A stretch of DNA of 29,364 bases from JBMORL01 sp049322335. Lineage in GTDB: Bacteria > Bacteroidota > Bacteroidia > Flavobacteriales_D > UBA2798. Positions 8,185-15,296 of this stretch are shown here, piece after piece. A program made the translations under genes and the position numbers. Under the pieces are notes generated by a model. The model was not told the origin of the DNA and ran no database searches. It saw only the letters and a program-made list of their open reading frames with translations. Within the stretch, counting starts at the first letter, position 1; each line of letters opens with the position of its first letter. The stretch lies in the NCBI GenBank assembly GCA_049322335.1, contig JBMORL010000018.1:1-29364 (forward strand), given 5' to 3'.

Positions 8185-9414
8185 TCACTTTTTAGGATGC
8201 CATTTCTTTTTCCGGAAAGGTTTATTGCTTTTCTTTTTTTCCAGGGGATTATATACCGGACCCGGGCCCAATGATTCCGGAACGGGAACTTTAGTTACTT
8301 CTTTTCCTATCAGTTTTTCAATCCGGCCAAATTTATGCTGATCGTTTTCTGTGATAAATGTAATAGCGGTTCCGTCTGCATCAGCACGTGCTGTTCTTCC
8401 TATGCGGTGCACATAATCTTCCGGATCCCAGGGTGAATCATAATTTAATACGAGGCTTATTCCGTCAATGTCTATTCCTCTTGATAAAACATCCGTTCCC
8501 ACCAGTATGCGTAATTGCCTGTTGCGGAATGCACGGATAATTTCTTCACGCTCGGGTTGTTCAAGGTCGGAATGAAATGCTTTTACCGGGTAATTGCTCC
8601 TGTGTAAAGTATAACTCAGTTTTTTTACAAGCTCTTTGGTGGAAACAAAAATGATGATGGAAGTATATTTTTCGTCAGCAAGAATATGTTTCAGCAGTTT
8701 TTCCTTTTGGTTATCGTAAACCATATAGGCCAACTGGATAATTTTTTCTGCTGGTTTGGAAATAGCAATATTTACTTCACGCGGATTATTGAGAATGCGT
8801 TCTGCCAGTGATCGTATCTTGGGCGGCATGGTGGCAGAAAACAAAAGCGTTTGCCTTTTTTTGGGAAGAAAGCTGATGATGCGGATAATGTCTTCGTAAA
8901 ATCCCATATCCAGCATGCGGTCGGCTTCGTCAAGAATGAGATGTTGCAGGTGATTGAAATTAATGGAACCGGCATTCAGCATCGATAGCAGGCGCCCGGG
9001 AGTGGCAATAATAATATCGGTGCCGTTGGTCATCGCTTTTTTCTGCTGATCCCATACCACAGCATCACCGCCACCATAAACGGCAATTGAACTTACGGAA
9101 GTAAAATACGACAATCCTTCCACCTGCTGGTCTATTTGCTGGGCCAGTTCGCGTGTGGGAGCCAGGATAAGTGTATTGATGTGGCCGGTATCACTTTGCA
9201 TGATTTTATGCATCACCGGCAAAAGATAGGCAGCCGTTTTCCCCGTACCGGTTTGCGCACAGGCAATCAGGTCGTGGTCGCGCAGAATTTCCGGAATGGC
9301 TTTTTGCTGTACAGGAGTAGGTTGCTTAAATCCCATTGACGTTAGTCCATCGGTAAGCGCTTCGTTTAATCTGAAATCTGTAAAGTTGTTTATTGTTCCC
9401 GTCTCCGTATCCAT
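8185..9414 (-). CDS. DEAD-box ATP-dependent RNA helicase, RhlE-like
   Basis: This is an ATP-dependent RNA helicase, expected to act in ribosome assembly or mRNA turnover. All core motifs are present in order: the Q-motif (GFKQPTPVQQKAIP), motif I AQTGTGKT, Ia PTRELAQQ, Ib TPGR, II DEAD, III SAT, IV IIFVSTKE, V GTDVLSRGID and VI HRIGRTARA. The 409-residue length, the lack of a long C-terminal RNA-binding domain, and the short basic tail (KKKSNKPFRKKKWHPKK) fit the RhlE-type group. The ATG at 9414 is preceded by a heptad repeat leader 16 nt upstream. The downstream lipoprotein starts directly after the stop codon. Confidence 0.95.
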   Translation of the reverse strand: MDTETGTINNFTDFRLNEALTDGLTSMGFKQPTPVQQKAIPEILRDHDLIACAQTGTGKTAAYLLPVMHKIMQSDTGHINTLILAPTRELAQQIDQQVEGLSYFTSVSSIAVYGGGDAVVWDQQKKAMTNGTDIIIATPGRLLSMLNAGSINFNHLQHLILDEADRMLDMGFYEDIIRIISFLPKKRQTLLFSATMPPKIRSLAERILNNPREVNIAISKPAEKIIQLAYMVYDNQKEKLLKHILADEKYTSIIIFVSTKELVKKLSYTLHRSNYPVKAFHSDLEQPEREEIIRAFRNRQLRILVGTDVLSRGIDIDGISLVLNYDSPWDPEDYVHRIGRTARADADGTAITFITENDQHKFGRIEKLIGKEVTKVPVPESLGPGPVYNPLEKKKSNKPFRKKKWHPKK

Positions 9415-9430
9415 CGCTCCTGTTGCTAAC

Positions 9431-9465
9431 GCGTTTTATGTTTTAAGTTATATGTTTTAGGTTTT
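9431..9465 (-). repeat. Heptad leader repeat in front of the helicase
   Basis: On the minus strand, five adjacent 7-nt units (AAAACCT, AAAACAT, ATAACTT, AAAACAT, AAAACGC) end 16 nt before the helicase ATG. They match the miaE leader units in sequence, order and orientation to the gene. Confidence 0.7.
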
Positions 9466-9524
9466 TTCTGTTTGTTGCAACTGTCGTATCTAACCTAAAT
9501 TATAGATGGCCGACTGTCAACTGT

Positions 9525-9584
9525 CAACCACGCCCTTTACTTCGCTGAAGCTATGCAAAGCGAAGAGTGCGCGGGGCAAGCTGA
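9525..9584. repeat. Dispersed palindromic repeat, copy 1
   Basis: The element starts CAACCACGCCCTTT and ends GGGGCAAGCTGAA. Its inner arms CTTCGCT (9540-9546) and AGCGAAG (9559-9565) form a stem; the outer arms are weakly complementary. A second, longer copy with the same ends lies at 17157-17251. The preceding bases contain ACTGTCA heptads. The rest of the 9415-9729 gap holds only the heptad tract, this repeat and the desaturase promoter. Confidence 0.65.
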
Positions 9585-9717
9585 AGACTGCTCAAATATA
9601 GGATTTTCGTCAGATTATCAGGCAATTTCGGGGTTAAGTGCCTAATTATCAACAGTCCAGGTTTGAGAAAATCATGATTTAACAGCTATTGGCTGATATT
9701 GAAACAGGTTTTTGTCG

Positions 9718-9725
9718 TATTTTTG
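9718..9725 (+). promoter_or_regulatory. -7 promoter box 4 nt before the desaturase start codon
   Basis: TATTTTTG (TAnnTTTG) ends at 9725 and the ATG begins at 9730. Transcription would start at or next to the start codon, giving a leaderless mRNA. No exact -33 TTTG was found at the usual spacing. Confidence 0.5.
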
Positions 9726-9729
9726 CACC

Positions 9730-10842
9730 ATGGCAGAAAAAACAGCAGTCAGATTCATCAATAAGAACAAAACAGAGTTTTTCTATACACTTAGAAAACG
9801 AGTGGATGAATATTTTAAAGTAAACGGAATTTCGAAACACGCCAATGCGCAGATGTATATCAAAACAGTGGTGTTGTTGTTGTCGTATATCATTCCTTTT
9901 GTTTTGATTCTTACTGTTTCCTTTCCCCTTTGGGCAGAATTATTGTTATGGTCGTTTATGGGAGTGGCTTTGGCAGGAATAGGAATGAGCATTATGCACG
10001 ATGCCTGTCACGGGGCTTATTCGGAGAATAAACATGTAAATAATTTACTGGGATACACGCTTAATCTGCTTGGTGGCGCAGTTTTTAACTGGAAGCTGCA
10101 ACATAACGTTTTGCATCATACCTATACCAATATCACCGACATGGATGAAGATATTGATTCAAAGCTAATGATGCGGTTCTCTCCCCATGCAAAAAGAAAA
10201 TGGTATCATAAAGGCCAGGTAGTATATGCGTTTTTATTTTACAGCATTCTTACGCTTTATTGGGTAGTTCTGAAAGATTTTACACAATTCGCCCGCTATA
10301 CAAGAGAAGGGGTGAATAAAAACAAAAGAAAAGAAAATATAGAAACCCTTTTCAGAATCATCGTAAGTAAAGTATTTTATGTACTTACATTTTTTATTTT
10401 GCCGGTGTATATCTGTAATGTTCCTTTCACCCATTGGCTGGGAGGCTGGCTGCTGATGCACGGAATAGGAGGAATGATTCTTTCTGTTACTTTCCAGCTG
10501 GCGCATACGGTAGAAAATACTTCCTATCCCATGCCGGACAAAGATGGAAATATAGAAAACGAGTGGGCCATTCATCAAATGAATACTACTGTAAACTTTG
10601 CCCGTCACAATAAACTTATTTCCTGGTATATCGGTGGATTAAATTTCCAGGTGGAGCACCATTTGTTTACCGGTATTTGCCATATTCACTATCCTGCTCT
10701 TGCGCCTATTGTAAAACAAACGGCAGAAGAATTCGGTGTTCCTTATCTTGAGAACAAAACGCTGGGTAAGGCACTAAAGTCTCACATCACTACGCTAAAA
10801 AAATTCGGAATGAGTGAGGCGCTGGAAGTTTTGGCAGCTTAG
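9730..10842 (+). CDS. Membrane fatty acid desaturase, front-end (delta-5/6-like) type
   Basis: This is an integral-membrane di-iron desaturase that introduces a double bond into acyl chains. Three histidine boxes are visible: H90DACH94, H125NVLHH130 and the QVEHH box at residues 307-311, where Gln replaces the first His as in front-end and acyl-lipid delta-5/6 desaturases. Two pairs of hydrophobic segments flank the boxes. There is no cytochrome b5 domain at either end, so an external electron donor is needed. The ATG at 9730 is preferred over an upstream alternative start because a promoter box lies between them. The gene is alone, convergent with the next one. Substrate position is not predictable with certainty. 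Confidence 0.9.
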   Translation: MAEKTAVRFINKNKTEFFYTLRKRVDEYFKVNGISKHANAQMYIKTVVLLLSYIIPFVLILTVSFPLWAELLLWSFMGVALAGIGMSIMHDACHGAYSENKHVNNLLGYTLNLLGGAVFNWKLQHNVLHHTYTNITDMDEDIDSKLMMRFSPHAKRKWYHKGQVVYAFLFYSILTLYWVVLKDFTQFARYTREGVNKNKRKENIETLFRIIVSKVFYVLTFFILPVYICNVPFTHWLGGWLLMHGIGGMILSVTFQLAHTVENTSYPMPDKDGNIENEWAIHQMNTTVNFARHNKLISWYIGGLNFQVEHHLFTGICHIHYPALAPIVKQTAEEFGVPYLENKTLGKALKSHITTLKKFGMSEALEVLAA

Positions 10843-10907
10843 GAGTTGGAGGTTGAAACGTGCGCATGCTGAGAAAAATCAATCTATTTATTATTGATGT
10901 GTAGTTA

Positions 10908-10927
10908 GGGCGAGTCGCGACCCGTCC
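10908..10927. repeat. Near-perfect palindrome with AGTYGCGAC core
   Basis: GGGCGAGTCGCGACCCGTCC is centred on the perfect 8-mer GTCGCGAC, between the convergent desaturase and lipoprotein genes. It shares AGTYGCGAC with the palindrome at 26717-26744. It may be a transcript-end structure or a dispersed repeat. Confidence 0.45.
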
Positions 10928-10989
10928 GTACGCGAAGATTTATTATAAAGCTCTTCGAAAAACTTAGTACAGGAGTTGAAAGTTTTTTT

Positions 10990-11658
10990 TCAATCAGAAA
11001 TGGCAAATTCATTTAATTGATTGTTTTTCCAGTAATAAAGCGTGCTTGCTTTTCCGCAATAAATTACATGAAAGCCGTCCTTGTTAAGGATCAGTGTATC
11101 TTCTTCCCAATGACTTTTTATTTTTCCGGGAGGTTGATGTTTAAGGTAAATCCAGGGTTTTGAAACGGACGGTTTGTCACTAAAATAAGATTTTCTTGTA
11201 GCTGTAATAACCTGGAAATTATAATGGGTGTCTTTGTCCGATATCATGCAGAAAATGACATCCATAGTGATGCAGGTGCCGGACAGAACAGCATCTTTTA
11301 TTTTATCACCGTTAAAATCTCCTGTTACGGCAAAAGGCGAACTATTTCCGGTGCATTTATATTCTTTTTTAAAATCAGGGCAATCTTCGCTGAATTCGTT
11401 CATTTTCCAGCAACGAAATTCCGGGTATTCTTTTTCGATCAGGTTTTTTATCTCATCTGAAATGGTTAACCGGCAGTTTTCAAGAAAAAAGGCGGGAGGC
11501 GGTTCTGGTTTTAAAGATGAAACCGTGTCTGACACTCCCGGTTTAGTTTTTGATGTATCTGTTGTTGCGTAATTAGAGGTCTCATTTTCATTTGTCACCG
11601 AACAACCGGAATGAAACAAAATGAGAATACCGAAAAATATTTTTAACCTTTTCAACAT
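10990..11658 (-). CDS. Putative lipoprotein with FG-GAP/VCBS-like motif
   Basis: I do not recognise this protein as a named family. The start is placed at the ATG at 11658 (222 residues): it overlaps the upstream gene's stop by 7 nt and gives a normal signal, MLKRLKIFFGILILFHSGC, with Cys19 as a probable lipidation site. A Thr/Ser/Pro linker follows. The body holds a cysteine-rich segment (ENCRLTISDEI, FRCWKMNEFSEDCPDFKKEYKC) and VTGDFNGDKIKDAVL, which resembles the calcium-binding loop of FG-GAP/VCBS repeats. The neighbour upstream carries the related GDVNNDKQPD. The two are probably co-transcribed and may be functionally linked in the envelope. Confidence 0.75.
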   Translation of the reverse strand: MLKRLKIFFGILILFHSGCSVTNENETSNYATTDTSKTKPGVSDTVSSLKPEPPPAFFLENCRLTISDEIKNLIEKEYPEFRCWKMNEFSEDCPDFKKEYKCTGNSSPFAVTGDFNGDKIKDAVLSGTCITMDVIFCMISDKDTHYNFQVITATRKSYFSDKPSVSKPWIYLKHQPPGKIKSHWEEDTLILNKDGFHVIYCGKASTLYYWKNNQLNEFAISD

Positions 11659-12914
11659 AACAACCACCATAGTTTTACTGAAAACAATTTCCCGTTTTTA
11701 AAAACAAATATCCAGTGGTCGTCAAAATTGCATTTAAAGTATAATCGCACCTCTGCATCGCCATCCGGGTTTACTTTGCTTTCCCTTTCCGCTATTTCCA
11801 CCGGCTTTAAAAAATAGTTGGCAAAGTCTTCAGAAGTTGTGGATTCATTCAGTTTTATTTTTCCATTATCAAGGTAAAGCTCATTTCCGCTCATTTCAAA
11901 CTCTGTAAGCAGATACATGTTTCCATTGGAAATATATTTTCTGTTCCCGCATTGATATACCGTAATACTGTCATGTGCATATTCCTTATCCAGCCAGTCA
12001 AACGGACTTCCGCAACCGTATTCTTCGGTTTGTTTTGAATCCGGTTTTTCAGGATCAAAGAATTTTTTTTGTGTCAAAAGAAAGGGTTTCCCATTCAGTG
12101 ATGCGTTTTCCCAATGGCTGGTTTCGTACAGGCAGGGTGTTTTTTCTTCGTATACATATAAAAACGGAATATTTCCAAGATCAGGTAATTCGTCCGCACC
12201 GGCATTTAAGTTTTTCCACTCTGTTGTATTGTTTCCCGGCTCATTGTCGTTGCCTTTTTTAATGCTCATTTTTTTGGTGAGAAAGTTGTAGCTGTATTCT
12301 TCATAATCGTGACTGTTGCGCATAAATGACGACACATCAGAACCGATCAGCAAAAATCGTCCGTTTTGTTCCCTGAATTTATAGCTGAATTGATCAACAC
12401 TCCAGCTCCCCATGGTATAGAAATAATTGAAATTAATTTCCAAAACACGATTTTTTATACTCATGGATCCCGTTTCAAAAGGTTCCAGCATCCATGTGCC
12501 GTCATGCGTGGGGACGAAAGAATTGTTTTGAACGGCAAGGCTTAAACCGTTATTATTTCTTTTTGCGACAGCCAGAATACGCCCCCTGGTATAGAGCGTG
12601 TCACTATGTCCGCCCTGGCTTGTACGAATAAATAAAGCGCTGTCTTTATACTGAAGAATGAAAGCAATATCCGGTTGTTTGTCGTTATTCACATCACCTG
12701 CAATTGAATCAAAAATTTCCCATCCTTTAGGAACAAAGTCATTGAGGTTTTTTCCGGTTTTTGAAAGCACAGGATATTCCAGCCATTTTCTGTTATCTTT
12801 TTCCGGGGCAAGGGCAATTGCAGCAGGTTCTTCTATAGTTTCAGCAGATGAATTTTCTGCTTCTGTACCACAGGAAAAAATAAATACTAATAGTATAAAG
12901 CCGACTCTCTTCAT
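11652..12914 (-). CDS. Putative lipoprotein with FG-GAP-like motif
   Basis: This is an envelope lipoprotein of unknown function. The ATG at 12914 is chosen (420 residues) because it gives a proper signal peptide, MKRVGFILLVFIFSCG with lipobox IFSC; a 21-residue upstream extension is Tyr/Pro-rich and implausible. After a Glu-rich linker, residues ~65-85 contain SIAGDVNNDKQPDIAFIL, an FG-GAP-type calcium-loop motif, followed by a beta-rich region (NNGLSLAVQNNSF, EINFNYFYTMGSWSVDQFSYKF). The C-terminal ~130 residues look like a separate beta-rich domain. It overlaps the start of the downstream lipoprotein by 7 nt, so the pair forms an operon. Confidence 0.75.
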   Translation of the reverse strand: MKRVGFILLVFIFSCGTEAENSSAETIEEPAAIALAPEKDNRKWLEYPVLSKTGKNLNDFVPKGWEIFDSIAGDVNNDKQPDIAFILQYKDSALFIRTSQGGHSDTLYTRGRILAVAKRNNNGLSLAVQNNSFVPTHDGTWMLEPFETGSMSIKNRVLEINFNYFYTMGSWSVDQFSYKFREQNGRFLLIGSDVSSFMRNSHDYEEYSYNFLTKKMSIKKGNDNEPGNNTTEWKNLNAGADELPDLGNIPFLYVYEEKTPCLYETSHWENASLNGKPFLLTQKKFFDPEKPDSKQTEEYGCGSPFDWLDKEYAHDSITVYQCGNRKYISNGNMYLLTEFEMSGNELYLDNGKIKLNESTTSEDFANYFLKPVEIAERESKVNPDGDAEVRLYFKCNFDDHWIFVFKNGKLFSVKLWWLLC

Positions 12915-13015
12915 CGGAATAAAAGTAGGGAAATAATACGGGTTGCGGGTATACGGATAGTAAACGGCAGGTGGCAAATAATAAACACTATTTCAAAAAT
13001 AAAATAAAGCCGGTC

Positions 13016-13066
13016 AAACTCTTCCAGGTCTCCATCGGTACGTGCGGCAGAGATCTGGAAGAGTTT
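13016..13066. terminator. Long hairpin, possible terminator or dispersed palindrome
   Basis: Arms of 17 nt at 13016-13032 and 13050-13066 (AAACTCTTCCAG... / ...CTGGAAGAGTTT) pair with one mismatch around a 17-nt loop. T-rich sequence follows on both strands. It lies 43 nt beyond the stop of the minus-strand DUF4184 gene. Confidence 0.55.
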
Positions 13067-13108
13067 CCTGCCAGATTTTATTTTTTAGTTAACTGACGTT
13101 ACCAACGG

Positions 13109-13837
13109 CTAACTTTGTTTAATCTTTGTCAGCAAAGGTGTGACGGTTAACGACACCAGTCCTGCTGAAATTGCAGTCACAATTACATTTCCGTATTGCT
13201 TTAGTTCAAGTCCGAATAAAAGCCTTGTTGCAATAATTACTAAAGTCAGTCCTGAGACAGTTATCCAATATTTCAAATTTATATTTTCATTTTTCGTTTT
13301 GTTTGCAGGCAATTTATAAATGACAAAAGCAATAACAAGTGCACCACCCAATGTAGATGAATGTTGTAAAATTTTAAAGAGGGGCATTTGTGTGCCAAAA
13401 AAATCCAACGTATTTGTCAATGCGGGAATTGTTTGTATGAAATATCCGTGGTCATGTGTGAAACTGTCCCAGAAAATGTGTGATCCTGCTCCGATTAGAA
13501 TGGAAATTGTCACTATAAGCCAATTTCTTTTAAAATGCCCATTCCATTCAAAATGTCTAAATGCAGAAAACCTTGATTTTAAAAATTTTGGCATATTGTC
13601 GAATAAACTGTCCCTGATAATGTTGTGAAAGATAAAGGCAAGTAATAGTCCCAGGGATAAGTCGAACCAAAATAGTCCGTCAATAGTGTGGCTGTAAGTG
13701 CTCTTAATTCTCATTCTTAAAAAATATTCAAAGTCGGGAGTCAAACTGCCGATTACAAGTCCTGTTAATGAAAACCATTGTCGAGGCAAAAATGTCAACG
13801 GTAAAACTATTGCTGGATGCGAAAATGTAAATGGCAT
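13109..13837 (-). CDS. DUF4184 family membrane protein
   Basis: This is a 242-residue integral membrane protein of the DUF4184 family, related to the membrane-bound metal-dependent hydrolase group (YdjM-like) by its His/Asp pattern. The N-terminal MPFTFSHPAIVLPL has the family FTFSHP signature, followed by GSLTPDFEYF, YSHTIDG and GAGSHIFWDSFTHDHGYF, giving conserved His and Asp residues at the membrane face. About five to six hydrophobic segments follow. The enzymatic activity is unproven. The gene is separated from its neighbours; the 74-nt leader is rich in CAA/AAC, and a long hairpin lies downstream. Confidence 0.85.
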   Translation of the reverse strand: MPFTFSHPAIVLPLTFLPRQWFSLTGLVIGSLTPDFEYFLRMRIKSTYSHTIDGLFWFDLSLGLLLAFIFHNIIRDSLFDNMPKFLKSRFSAFRHFEWNGHFKRNWLIVTISILIGAGSHIFWDSFTHDHGYFIQTIPALTNTLDFFGTQMPLFKILQHSSTLGGALVIAFVIYKLPANKTKNENINLKYWITVSGLTLVIIATRLLFGLELKQYGNVIVTAISAGLVSLTVTPLLTKIKQS

Positions 13838-13911
13838 TTCTGATTTGTTGTTTTGCTTATTGGTTTGGGTGTTGTTTTTTTTAAGGAGGGTGGAAAATTC
13901 CTGATAAACAA

Positions 13912-14310
13912 TCAGAGTTTTACCGGCAGGTCCTTACAATAGGGAAGCAGCTGAATTTTAATTTTGCTGACATCAGGCTGCACCCATTTTTCTTTGTTTC
14001 TGGCGGTTACCTGGTAGGTACGGGAAGCTTTATATTTTCGGGGAACACCATTAATGGCAGATGAAGCTATGGTATCGTTGTTTTCATTTAATACAATCAG
14101 CGGGCAATAATCAGGGCCTTTTACTTCACATTTTTTGCAACGGTTTACAATGGTAATATGCATTACAGGAATAGTGTCGTGAAACGATTCTGCCATCACC
14201 CGGTCGATACCGAATTTTATTTTTTCTACGGTGAGAAAACTACAATCTTTAGGTTGTAAGATGGCAGGATTGAAAAACAGGGCAAAAAGGAAATAAGTAG
14301 ATATGTTCAT
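13912..14310 (-). CDS. Small exported protein of unknown function
   Basis: I do not recognise this 132-residue protein. It has a short hydrophobic N terminus (MNISTYFLFALFF) consistent with a signal peptide cleaved near residue 18, so it is likely periplasmic or secreted. Cysteines occur in the pattern C23, then CKKC and PDYCP near residues 58-68, and one near the C terminus (PYCKDLP), suggesting disulphides or a metal site. The middle reads as a beta-rich domain (MHITIVNRCKKCEVKGPDYC, LIVLNENNDTIASSAI). A perfect inverted repeat TAACAT-T-ATGTTA lies at 14333-14345, 22 nt before the ATG, and may be an operator. Confidence 0.65.
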   Translation of the reverse strand: MNISTYFLFALFFNPAILQPKDCSFLTVEKIKFGIDRVMAESFHDTIPVMHITIVNRCKKCEVKGPDYCPLIVLNENNDTIASSAINGVPRKYKASRTYQVTARNKEKWVQPDVSKIKIQLLPYCKDLPVKL

Positions 14311-14391
14311 GGTATTAGTTCTATTCGTTTGATAACATTATGTTACAAGAAGTAAAATACAAAATTAATTTCAATGCCAGTGCTGCAACAC

Positions 14392-14425
14392 GGATTGCTT
14401 CAGTCGATGACTCCTTCGCAATGAC
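14392..14425. repeat. Dispersed GTCATTGCGA...GAAGCAATC-type repeat
   Basis: GGATTGCTTCAGTCG...CCTTCGCAATGACA has imperfect inverted ends (GATTGC / GCAATG). Its ends match the GTCATTGCGAG...GAAGCAATC element that recurs in many bacterial genomes. It sits between two minus-strand genes. Confidence 0.55.
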
Positions 14426-14459
14426 AATGCACAATTTGTTCATTTTATTAATAATAAAT

Positions 14460-15065
14460 TTATCTCAGTTTTCTCATTGAATAAATCTCAGCGTTCAATG
14501 TATCATTCAATCTTGGAATGAGTAAAAATGTTGTGTCATTTTCCCACGACAAAAAATATGATTTTCCGATAGATGAGTCTCCAATAGCTATCGTGGTTTT
14601 TCCTTCAGGATACAACATTAGTGTGAGAGATGTAAATTCGTCTAAATTCTCAACGAAAAATTCACCTCTGTCTTCAAAATTTAAATAATTTCCTTTATGA
14701 ATCTCTTTCCAGACATATTTGTTCGGAGGTAGAAATTCTAAATAGGTATCCCGGTTAATCGCATCAATTCCATACAAACAGGTGTCGTCTGTATTTTGCA
14801 CCCACAAAATAGAATCTTTCCAGACACCAAATAAATCATCTTTGGATGTTTCTATATAATTGTAGTTCAAATTACATGTTGTTTTATCCATCATTACCCA
14901 TTGAAAATAAGTGCTGTGAGTTATCTTCTCTAAAAAGGCCTTATAATTAAATCGTTTTGTTTCTTCATTGACACAGGAAAAAATGAAAAAGAGCAGAACT
15001 AAAGCGACAAACCTGGATTTGATGCTCCGGAAAATAATCGTAAATATTGGATTATTTTTTTTCAT
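14460..15065 (-). CDS. Lipoprotein of unknown function
   Basis: This is an unrecognised envelope lipoprotein. The ATG at 15065 (201 residues) is preferred to an upstream start because it gives a normal signal: a basic n-region (MKKNNPIFTIIFRSIKSR), a hydrophobic core and lipobox FIFSC with Cys36 as lipidation site. The same FIFSC lipobox occurs in the 12914-11652 protein. The mature part is beta-rich with many Trp, Tyr and Asp residues (YFQWVMMDKTTCNLNYNY, DLFGVWKDSILWVQNTDDTC) and no recognisable catalytic motif. It stands alone, with 230 nt of low-complexity sequence upstream. Confidence 0.7.
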   Translation of the reverse strand: MKKNNPIFTIIFRSIKSRFVALVLLFFIFSCVNEETKRFNYKAFLEKITHSTYFQWVMMDKTTCNLNYNYIETSKDDLFGVWKDSILWVQNTDDTCLYGIDAINRDTYLEFLPPNKYVWKEIHKGNYLNFEDRGEFFVENLDEFTSLTLMLYPEGKTTIAIGDSSIGKSYFLSWENDTTFLLIPRLNDTLNAEIYSMRKLR

Positions 15066-15214
15066 TTCAAAAATGTATTTAAAGACAGGGTTCGCAAAAA
15101 CAGTGCGCAAACCAATAACCAGTCTGCAGTTCGCAATCTTCAATCCTTAAAATTCGTACTTCTCTATTTACCATTTCTTCTCCGCATCAATCGCGACTGA
15201 ATTTTACAGTATTT

Positions 15215-15296
15215 ACTTCAAAACTCATAACTCATGTATTCATCAATCATGTATTCCGCATTTCCCTCATGGCTCTTGCCTTTTCTCTCATCTTTC
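15215..15296. repeat. Low-complexity word tract
   Basis: Repeated short words (ACTCAT, TCATGTATTC twice, CTCAT, CTTTCTC) fill the gap after the carboxylase stop codon. The part TTCCCTCATGGCTC-TTGCC recurs, interrupted by an extra ~30 nt, on the other strand at about 26609-26672. I see no gene here. Confidence 0.45.

Noticed and set aside
8182..8187. TGA readthrough joining the helicase and the TPR lipoprotein
   Set aside because: A signal peptide and lipobox directly after the stop would be useless inside a cytosolic fusion; re-initiation at TTG is simpler.
12915..12977. 21-residue N-terminal extension of the 11652-12914 lipoprotein
   Set aside because: The extension is Tyr/Pro-rich and would bury the signal peptide; the ATG at 12914 gives a standard lipoprotein signal.
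15066..15143. 26-residue N-terminal extension of the 14460-15065 lipoprotein
   Set aside because: The ATG at 15065 starts a basic n-region followed by a hydrophobic core and lipobox; the extension breaks that layout.
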